Shown piece by piece: positions 58,650 to 64,000 of a stretch of 64,000 nt of DNA. The notes beneath the pieces were generated by a model, which did not search any database, was not told the origin of the DNA, and saw only the letters and a list, made by a program, of their open reading frames with translations. Source of the DNA: Pedobacter xixiisoli (lineage in GTDB: Bacteria; Bacteroidota; Bacteroidia; Sphingobacteriales; Sphingobacteriaceae); contig NZ_OCMT01000001.1 in assembly GCF_900215335.1 (NCBI RefSeq), positions 1,178,001 to 1,242,000 of the forward strand. Reading direction: 5' to 3'. Position 1 is the first letter of the stretch; each line of letters begins with the position of its first letter. The position numbers and the translations under genes were made by a program.

Positions 58650-58686
58650 ACAAGGGCGCATTGAAAAATGTTGCCCTTGTTTTATT
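58650..58686 (+). terminator. intrinsic terminator after hsp20
   Basis: ACAAGGGC (58650-58657) and GCCCTTGT (58673-58680) form a perfect 8-base stem with a 15-base loop and a following TTTATT. A smaller hairpin AACCCA/TGGGTT lies just before it. Confidence 0.78.
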
Positions 58687-58690
58687 AATA

Positions 58691-58790
58691 GCCAAAAATC
58701 CACAGACTTATCATTATTTCGGGTTTTCATTATTAAGTTTAAGTAAAATCATTGTTGATACTTGTAAAAAAATATCTGTGCATCTGTGGC
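58691..58790. repeat. hairpin repeat, CCACAGAT class, with wide loop
   Basis: GCCAAAAATCCACAGA (58691-58706) and TCTGTGCATCTGTGGC (58775-58790) match at 13 of 16 positions around a 68-base AT-rich loop. The left arm is the more decayed. Confidence 0.6.
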
Positions 58791-58851
58791 TAATATTGTT
58801 TAGAACAAAACCAAATTAACAGCGACAACTAGGCTAATTAACCGTTTTTAT

Positions 58852-58859
58852 TAATTTTG
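58852..58859 (+). promoter_or_regulatory. -7 box of the 58864 gene (TAATTTTG)
   Basis: Exact match to TAnnTTTG, ending 4 bases before the ATG at 58864. The transcript would start at or next to the start codon. I see no TTG at the ideal spacing. Confidence 0.45.
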
Positions 58860-58863
58860 CAGC

Positions 58864-60177
58864 ATGCAACAAGAAATCATCGACATCAAGCGTAAGGCAC
58901 TCAAGATAAATCTGAATCCTAAAATCTACGGCACATTTGCAGAAATAGGTGCAGGACAGGAAGTTTCGAGGGCATTTTTTAACGTTGGTGCCGCATCTGG
59001 TACCGTTGCAAAAACCATATCAGCTTATGATATGACTTTTAGTGACGAGATTTATGGTGCCGAGGAATCTGGAAGGTACGTAAGTCAGAACCGATTAATT
59101 AAGATGCTCGACCACGAATATTCTTTGTTGATTGAGCGTTTAAAGGGAGACAAACATGGTGATAAAACCTTCTTCGCCTTTGCTAATACCGTTACTACTT
59201 TAAACTACAAGCGCACAAATGACCCTCACGGTTGGGTTGGTTTGCGTTTTCAAAGCGAACCAGGTGGCTTGCCGAATGAAATTTATTTCCACGTTCGTTT
59301 GTTAGATACCGATGTGCAAATGCAGCAACGTGTATTGGGAATGATTGGTGTAAACTTAGTTTACGCCGCTTTTTATTATGCAAACGACCCGAAAAAAATG
59401 ATTGAATCTCTAGTGGACAACTTAAACGTTGGCTCGGTAGAAATTGATTTGATTTCGGTACAAGGTCCTGATTTTAAAGACATCAATAACTTATTGCTTA
59501 ACTTATACTTGATTGTTAAAGATTTCTCAACCGCTGCAATATTTGATTCAGACTCACATCCTCGTCAGGCGAAAGATTTGTTGTACAAGAAAGACGTAAT
59601 GATTTTACGTACCAAATATGGTCAAAAATCAAATCCTAACTTTAGTTTATTTAACAAAGCAGCCGACCAATTTAAACTGGTAAACAAAGTTGACGACAGC
59701 AATTTAATTGTAATGATTGAGGTTTTAATCACAAACGTTTTAACCGCTGCACAGGAAACTCCAGATGATATTGATTTAGAAGTGGTAGCAAAAAGAGCAG
59801 AGGAGATGTGCAAAACAGGTAACTTCGTTATCGTTTCTAACTTTACACGCAAAAATAGATTAGCAAAATATTTGGATAGATGTAGACCGAAAAGTGTGGG
59901 TATGTCTACCAACATCAACAACTTGAAGTTCGTTTTCAACTCTGCAAATTTTGGAGAAAACTACACGGGTCACTTGTTAAGCTACGTAAATGATATGTTC
60001 AGCAGAAATGTAAGATTGTTTGCTTATCCTTTCTTAGACAAAAAAAGTAATACTGTAATTACGACCAAAAATATGCCTGTATCTACAGAAGCCAAACCTT
60101 TGTTCGATTTCTTGATTTTGAATGGTTACATTACCGATATTGATCATTATAGCGAAGGCGAAGTAAAAACAGTTTAA
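58864..60177 (+). CDS. conserved protein of unknown function, coupled to rlmF
   Basis: A 437-residue soluble protein. It opens with IKRKALKINLNPKIYGTFAE, then IGAGQEVSRAFFNVGAASGT and KTISAYDMTFSDEIYG. A very regular mixed alpha/beta sequence follows, with FFAFANTVTTLNYK and HGWVGLRFQ. It has no signal peptide, no TonB plug or barrel pattern and no HxGH nucleotidyltransferase motif. If databases name it as a receptor or adenylyltransferase, that is not supported by what I see. It overlaps rlmF by one base (TAATG), so a link to rRNA or translation is a fair guess, not more. High apparent conservation suggests a core role. Confidence 0.85.
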   Translation: MQQEIIDIKRKALKINLNPKIYGTFAEIGAGQEVSRAFFNVGAASGTVAKTISAYDMTFSDEIYGAEESGRYVSQNRLIKMLDHEYSLLIERLKGDKHGDKTFFAFANTVTTLNYKRTNDPHGWVGLRFQSEPGGLPNEIYFHVRLLDTDVQMQQRVLGMIGVNLVYAAFYYANDPKKMIESLVDNLNVGSVEIDLISVQGPDFKDINNLLLNLYLIVKDFSTAAIFDSDSHPRQAKDLLYKKDVMILRTKYGQKSNPNFSLFNKAADQFKLVNKVDDSNLIVMIEVLITNVLTAAQETPDDIDLEVVAKRAEEMCKTGNFVIVSNFTRKNRLAKYLDRCRPKSVGMSTNINNLKFVFNSANFGENYTGHLLSYVNDMFSRNVRLFAYPFLDKKSNTVITTKNMPVSTEAKPLFDFLILNGYITDIDHYSEGEVKTV

Positions 60178-61133
60178 TGAAAAGCAATAAGGATAATTTG
60201 GCAGAGAAAAGCAGTTTACACATTAGAAACAAGCATAAATCTCGTTACGATTTTAATAGCTTAAAAATAGCTCTTCCCGAACTTTCCGAATTTGTATCCA
60301 TTAACAAATATGGAGACGAATCGATAGACTTTTCCAATCCTAAAGCTGTTAAAACAATAAACAAGGCTTTACTAAAACATTTCTATCAAATTGATTTTTG
60401 GGATATTCCCGAAGGATATTTATGCCCACCAATACCAGGTAGAGCCGACTACATTCATTATGCTGCCGACTTGTTAGCATCTTCTAACGAGCAGCACATC
60501 CCAAAAGGCAAAAAAATTAAAGTGCTAGACATTGGTGTAGGAGCAAATTGTGTTTATCCAATTATTGGTCACCAAGAATATGGCTGGCAGTTTGTAGGTT
60601 CCGATATTGATGATATTGCCGTTAAATCTGCAAAAAACATCGTTGAGGTAAATAACACGTTAACAAAGTCTATTGAAATAAGGCTGCAGACATCTAAAGC
60701 GGATATTTTTAAAAGCTTAATTCGTAAGGAAGAGAAATTTGACTTGACGATTTGTAATCCTCCCTTTCACGCATCAGCGGAAGAAGCAAATGCAGGCTCA
60801 CAACGAAAGAACAGAAATCTGGGAAATAAAAACTACGCCAACCCAGTCTTAAATTTTGGTGGTAAAAATACCGAATTATGGACTAAGGGAGGTGAAATTG
60901 CTTTTATTGGAAAAATGATTGACGATAGTAAACTATTCAAAAATCAATGTCTGTGGTTTACAAGCTTGGTTTCTAAAAGCGAAAACTTAGGCGGAATTTA
61001 CGCTATGCTAAATAGGGCAGAAGTAGCAGAAGTAAGAACCAGCGAAATGAGTACGGGAAATAAGATCACCAGAATTGTAGCTTGGACCTTTATGGATGAA
61101 GCACAACAAAAGAACTGGGTTAAAGGCTGGTAA
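60177..61133 (+). CDS. rlmF: 23S rRNA (adenine(1618)-N6)-methyltransferase
   Basis: A 318-residue RlmF that methylates A1618 of 23S rRNA. The SAM-binding loop is VLDIGVGANCVYPIIG, the acidic ribose contact is in FVGSDIDDIAVKSA, and the catalytic N6-adenine motif is NPPFHASAEEANAGSQRKNRN, all typical of RlmF. N-terminal segment HIRNKHKSRYDFNSL...LPELSEFV and the substrate motif DYIHYAADLLA also match. The ATG overlaps the stop of the upstream unknown gene (TAATG). Confidence 0.94.
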   Translation: MKSNKDNLAEKSSLHIRNKHKSRYDFNSLKIALPELSEFVSINKYGDESIDFSNPKAVKTINKALLKHFYQIDFWDIPEGYLCPPIPGRADYIHYAADLLASSNEQHIPKGKKIKVLDIGVGANCVYPIIGHQEYGWQFVGSDIDDIAVKSAKNIVEVNNTLTKSIEIRLQTSKADIFKSLIRKEEKFDLTICNPPFHASAEEANAGSQRKNRNLGNKNYANPVLNFGGKNTELWTKGGEIAFIGKMIDDSKLFKNQCLWFTSLVSKSENLGGIYAMLNRAEVAEVRTSEMSTGNKITRIVAWTFMDEAQQKNWVKGW

Positions 61134-61180
61134 TTTATTTCGCACCTTAATTTAAGCTATCAAATTAAGCTTTAGCATTT

Positions 61181-61249
61181 AACGTCGTCACCCTGATTTT
61201 TTTGGTCTGTTAAGAAAAAAAGATGCTGAAATAAATTCAGCATGACGTT
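61181..61249. repeat. AACGTCGTCACCCTGA...CAGCATGACGTTT hairpin repeat
   Basis: The outer ends AACGTCGTCACCCTGA (61181) and AAACGTCATGCTGAATT (complement from 61249) pair. An inner perfect stem ATGCTGAA/TTCAGCAT is at 61223-61243. Same general design as the GTCATTTCGACG class but a different sequence. It lies between convergent genes rlmF and GNAT. Confidence 0.65.
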
Positions 61250-61267
61250 TGGAGCAAAGTTTATCTT

Positions 61268-61708
61268 CTAACCTTTACTATACAAATCCTTAAAAACAAT
61301 CCCCATCTGCAAATCAGGATTTTCTAATGCTTTAAAGCCAAATTGTTGGTACAATCCATGAGCGTCCAACGTACTTAGTCCGTAAGTCCTCAATCCCTGT
61401 AAATCTGGGTGAAATAACATTAGCGACATCAGTTTTTTAGAAAGTCCCAAACCTCGAAATTCTTCTTCCACATAAACATCACACAAATAGGCAAAAGTAG
61501 CTTTGTCGGTAATCCAACGAGCAAAAGCAACCTGCTGCTGCTCCTTATAAATACCAAAGCATAAAGAATTAGCTATCGATTTTTGTACCAGTTCAAAAGG
61601 AATACCCTTAGCCCAATAAGATTGCTTGCTTAAGTAAAGATGTACTGCTTTTACATCTACCAAGTTGCGGTCATCTGAAAAGACAAACCCGTTTTCTTTA
61701 ATTTCCAT
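61268..61708 (-). CDS. GNAT N-acetyltransferase
   Basis: A 146-residue acetyltransferase. It opens with FSDDRNLVDVKAVHLYLSKQSYWAKG, then FARWITDKATFAYLCDVYVEEEFRGLGLSKKLM with the R-G-L-G-L-S acetyl-CoA loop. The end is LSTLDAHGLYQQFGFKAL. The W-A-x-G-(I/R) start and D-V-Y-V core are those of a widespread YhbS/RimI-like group whose substrate is not known. Preceded by a composite word repeat, with yajQ upstream on the same strand. Confidence 0.9.
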   Translation of the reverse strand: MEIKENGFVFSDDRNLVDVKAVHLYLSKQSYWAKGIPFELVQKSIANSLCFGIYKEQQQVAFARWITDKATFAYLCDVYVEEEFRGLGLSKKLMSLMLFHPDLQGLRTYGLSTLDAHGLYQQFGFKALENPDLQMGIVFKDLYSKG

Positions 61709-61715
61709 TTTTTTA

Positions 61716-61798
61716 AGTGGTCAGGCATCAGGTATTAGGTGTCAGTTTTAATACTTCAAAAAACAATTAACCATTAATCACTAATAATTAATCATTAA
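61716..61798. repeat. composite word repeat AGTGGTCAGGCATCAG plus ATTAACCATTAATCA tandem
   Basis: AGTGGTCAGGCATCAGGTAT and AGGTGTCAG are followed by AACAATTAACCATTAATCAC and ATAATTAATCATTAA. Same two modules, order and orientation as at 37658-37741, again between two minus-strand genes. Confidence 0.65.
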
Positions 61799-61800
61799 AG

Positions 61801-62292
61801 CTAGTTCCTCATATTTATAAACTGCAAAGGCTGTCCAAAATCTTCACCTCTGCAAAGTTGGATTACTTTCTGTAAATCATCAATATTCTTGCTTTGCACA
61901 CGCACTTGATCATCCATCATCGAAGGCTGTACTTTAAGTTTACTGTCTTTGATTTTAGCTACAATTTTCTTTGCTGTTTCTCGGTCAATTCCTTCCTTTA
62001 CCGTAATCTCTTTTCTAATCATATTGCCGGAAGCAATAGTTTCCTTACCAAAATCCAAACTATTTGCATCTAAATGTTGTTTCATCATTCGAGAGATAAT
62101 CGAATCAATGATTGCTTTCAAACGCATATCATCCTCAGTTACAATGGTAATGAGATTTGTTTTCTTATCCAGCTCGATAGTACTTTTAGAAGTATTAAAA
62201 TCGTATCTGTTTAAAATCTCTTTTTTAGCATTATTGATGGCATTGTCTAAAGTTTGTCCATCTATTTTACTTACTATATCGAAACTTGGCAT
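61801..62292 (-). CDS. yajQ: YajQ family nucleotide-binding protein
   Basis: A 163-residue YajQ (DUF520) protein with two ferredoxin-like halves. The start is PSFDIVSKIDGQTLDNAINN. IKDSKLKVQPSMMDDQVRVQSKNIDDLQKVI and the C-terminal QPLQFINMRN are also visible. In Xanthomonas a member binds cyclic di-GMP. Whether the Bacteroidota protein does so is not known. Length standard. Confidence 0.95.
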   Translation of the reverse strand: MPSFDIVSKIDGQTLDNAINNAKKEILNRYDFNTSKSTIELDKKTNLITIVTEDDMRLKAIIDSIISRMMKQHLDANSLDFGKETIASGNMIRKEITVKEGIDRETAKKIVAKIKDSKLKVQPSMMDDQVRVQSKNIDDLQKVIQLCRGEDFGQPLQFINMRN

Positions 62293-62416
62293 ATTGTTGT
62301 GCTTAGTTGAAAAGAATTGATAAATTTATTTAAATACAAAAAAACGCAAAAAATAGGATATCATCATCATTTGTTAAAATTAAGGATGATTTCTTCACCT
62401 TCTAAAACCTAAACGC

Positions 62417-63091
62417 ATGGCAAATAAATCAAAAACATCAAAAAGGGCAGTAAAAAAGGCTGCTAAAAAACAATTAGAACAAAGCTTAACTGAGAAATTC
62501 TTAGAAGCCATTAAAGGGTTAGGGCATAATGCCGAATCTTTAGGTGCCGATGTGTCAAAAGCCAGTAAAGCTGTTGCTAAAAAAATAGCGAAAACTTTTA
62601 CAGAAGTAAAAGAAGTAGTTGGAAATAAGATTGAAGACATTACTTCATCGAGTAAAGACAAAGCAACTAAAAAAGTTAAAACAGTAAAAAAAGGAACAAA
62701 AAAGGCAGGTAAAACCGTAGATAAAGCTGCAACTAAAATAGTTAAGAAAGCAGTAAAAAAAGCAAAACCGATAGTTAGTAGTGTAAAGGTAGTAGCATTA
62801 GAAACTGAAGAGAAAGTAGCGAAAGCAGTTAAGCCGCCAGTAAAAAAAGCTACGGCAGCGGCTAAAACTGCAGTTAATAAAACCACAGAAAGTGTAGCTA
62901 CGGCCGCTAAACCAGTAGTTAGAAAAACTACCACAACTGCTAAAGCTGTAGTAAATAAGATTGCAGATAAAGCATCTGAAGCTAAAGAAGCAGTGGCGAG
63001 AAAAGCTGTAATACAGAAGGAACCTGCAAAAGCTGGTGCAACAGGAACCAAATCAAGAGCTACTACAGCTAAAAAAACCAATGTTAAATAA
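62417..63091 (+). CDS. lysine/alanine-rich histone H1-like protein
   Basis: A 224-residue disordered, highly basic protein. The first ~60 residues are more helical (QLEQSLTEKFLEAIKGLGHN). The rest is a low-complexity chain of KKA/KKAGKTV/AAKTAVNKTTE-type repeats rich in Lys, Ala, Thr and Val, as in AlgP or eukaryotic H1 tails. It likely binds DNA or another polyanion and compacts the nucleoid. A long reverse-strand frame in the same place is an artefact of the repeats. Its position just upstream of polyphosphate kinase is noteworthy, since lysine-rich proteins also bind polyphosphate. Confidence 0.8.
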   Translation: MANKSKTSKRAVKKAAKKQLEQSLTEKFLEAIKGLGHNAESLGADVSKASKAVAKKIAKTFTEVKEVVGNKIEDITSSSKDKATKKVKTVKKGTKKAGKTVDKAATKIVKKAVKKAKPIVSSVKVVALETEEKVAKAVKPPVKKATAAAKTAVNKTTESVATAAKPVVRKTTTTAKAVVNKIADKASEAKEAVARKAVIQKEPAKAGATGTKSRATTAKKTNVK

Positions 63092-63158
63092 TTGATTTTT
63101 ATTAATATCCAATTAATGATAAATTAACATTAAATTTTTCAATTTGGAAATCCTTTAA

Positions 63159-63175
63159 AAGTTTTTGAAAAACTT
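63159..63175. repeat. palindrome AAGTTTTTGAAAAACTT
   Basis: Perfect 8-base arms around a central G, directly before a CCACATAG-class hairpin. The AAGTTTTxGAAAAACTT core recalls the palindrome at 50103-50141. Confidence 0.55.
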
Positions 63176-63272
63176 AACTACATAGAGACATAAGGATAAA
63201 TTATAATAGATTAGTTGGGAAATAATGAATTTTAAACTTATTTAATCTATTTTTCTATGTGTCTATGTGGTC
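63176..63272. repeat. hairpin repeat, AACCACATAG class, with wide loop
   Basis: ACTACATAGAGACATA (63177-63192) and TATGTGTCTATGTGGT (63256-63271) match at 14 of 16 positions; further words ATAGATT/AATCTAT pair inside. It lies in the 225-base gap between the histone-like gene and ppk1. Confidence 0.7.
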
Positions 63273-63316
63273 ATAAGAAATAAGACTACTTATTAAGGAT
63301 TTTTTTAATTTACCTA

Positions 63317-64000
63317 ATGGCCAAAAAGAAGCTTCCGTTTTTAAATAGAGAAATAAGTTGGTTATACTTTAACGAACGTGTGTTGCAAGAAGCGGCAGAC
63401 GAAACTGTGCCTCTAATTGAACGTATTAAATTCCTTTCTATTTTTTCTTCAAATTTGGATGAATTTTACCGCGTTAGGGTAGCTTCTTTAAATCGATTGG
63501 TTAATTTGAACGAAAAAGCGAAGGCTTTATTGGGATTTAACCCTAAGAAGGTACTAGATGAAATTAAAAACATCGTTGTAAAACTAGAACGTCGTTTTGA
63601 GACACTTTTTCAGGATATTTTAATTACTGAACTTGCACAAAAACGTATCTTCATACTCAACCATACTCAGCTTAACGTAGCAAGAGGGGAGTTTGTTCGT
63701 CAGCATTTTAGAGATAAAATTCTTTCGAATCTGGTTCCGATTATGATTGATATAAACAAGCCATTTCCTGAATTGAAAGATAGGGCTTTGTACTTTTTCG
63801 TTCAGCTTTCTAACAATTCTGGCAAGAATAAAAAATATGCAATTTTAGAACTACCAGATAGCATTTCTAGGTTTTTGGTACTTCCAGAAACTAATGATTT
63901 AAAGTTTATCATCCTTTTAGAAGATATCATTAAGTATTGTTTAGACGATATTTTTTATGTGTTCAGCTACAAGGAAATCCAAGCCTACTCCATCCAATTA
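63317..64000 (+). CDS. ppk1: polyphosphate kinase 1 (N-terminal part)
   Basis: The first 228 residues of polyphosphate kinase, which makes and degrades polyphosphate from ATP. The PPK N-terminal domain is clear: FLNREISWLYFNERVLQEAAD, then PLIERIKFLSIFSSNLDEFYRVRVASL, followed by the middle domain (YAILELPDSISRFLVL). The catalytic histidines lie beyond the right edge. Start ATG at 63317. It follows the lysine-rich histone-like gene on the same strand, with repeats between. Confidence 0.95.
   Translation, partial: MAKKKLPFLNREISWLYFNERVLQEAADETVPLIERIKFLSIFSSNLDEFYRVRVASLNRLVNLNEKAKALLGFNPKKVLDEIKNIVVKLERRFETLFQDILITELAQKRIFILNHTQLNVARGEFVRQHFRDKILSNLVPIMIDINKPFPELKDRALYFFVQLSNNSGKNKKYAILELPDSISRFLVLPETNDLKFIILLEDIIKYCLDDIFYVFSYKEIQAYSIQL

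Noticed and set aside
62395..63081. A 228-residue reverse-strand frame rich in Ala, Val, Phe and Leu
   Set aside because: It is the mirror of the Lys/Ala-rich repeats of the forward gene, where codons such as AAA/GCT read as TTT/AGC on the other strand. It has no independent start signal and the forward product is the recognisable type.
1..64000. tRNA, rRNA, insertion sequence, prophage or integron in the window
   Set aside because: None was recognised by reading both strands; no transposase, integrase or phage gene is present. A tRNA scan could still find a missed small gene.

Overview
The window reads as a chromosomal segment from a member of Bacteroidota, most likely family Sphingobacteriaceae and close to Pedobacter. 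This is an inference from gene content and style, not from a database match. The supports are low GC, few Shine-Dalgarno sequences, several TAnnTTTG-type -7 promoter boxes, and family-typical genes: a DUF4296 lipoprotein, a THUMP-like methyltransferase, a DUF2795 protein, a PduO-type adenosyltransferase, a type IX-secretion-style fibronectin-like domain, and the pbpC/alpha-2-macroglobulin pair. No rRNA, tRNA, CRISPR array, intact insertion sequence or prophage was seen. About 60 protein genes fill most of the sequence. folD (left edge) and ppk1 (right edge) are cut by the window.

Layout. 1-6.1 kb: folD, lepA, a divergent membrane protein, a repeat-filled gap, then a four-gene minus-strand set (DUF2314 protein, cutC, two small envelope proteins). 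6.1-10.4 kb: a minus-strand run of a drug-efflux MFS gene, a methionine/glutamine-type aminotransferase, an omega-amidase-like nitrilase and an exported glycosylasparaginase. 10.5-14.6 kb: plus-strand membrane genes, namely a queuosine-precursor transporter, a DUF421 protein, an alkylglycerol-monooxygenase-like fatty acid hydroxylase overlapping a lysoplasmalogenase (YhhN) gene, and an unknown. 14.7-26.1 kb: pbpC, a large alpha-2-macroglobulin gene, a conserved small gene and topA. 26.3-32.4 kb: a lipoprotein, a frameshifted PAS/histidine-kinase-like gene, glutathione peroxidase, an MtfA-like peptidase, a polyprenol-phosphate mannosyltransferase, a peptide transporter and pdxH. 32.7-36.2 kb: plus-strand housekeeping genes (yqgE, plsC-like, gatC, an ABC ATPase, an adenosyltransferase, DUF2795). 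36.5-41 kb: a minus-strand set with the first of two aspartate kinases and yggS. 41.2-49 kb: DUF4296 lipoprotein, mutS2, a Crp-type regulator, a GNAT gene with a broken 5' end, a nested-domain lipoprotein-like protein, a soluble sugar dehydrogenase and CoA-transferase subunits A and B. 49-54.8 kb: a beta-hydroxyacid dehydrogenase, a phosphosugar mutase, and the lysine genes lysC and lysA with a small divergent membrane gene between them. 54.9-64 kb: small proteins, an acyl-CoA dehydrogenase, folB, a thioesterase, hsp20, a conserved unknown overlapping rlmF, GNAT, yajQ, a lysine/alanine-rich histone-H1-like protein and ppk1.

The most unusual signal lies between the genes. Many gaps carry imperfect inverted repeats of several kinds. 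Eight hairpins have tips reading AACCACAGA, AACCACATAG or AACCACAAAG. About ten further hairpins are built from short tandem words particular to each site. There are also GTCATTTCGACG-type hairpins, GGATTGCAAATCC-type short palindromes, and palindromes with a TTTTAAAA-like centre. One gap holds two repeat classes nested in one another, and one repeat has run into the 3' end of a coding region.
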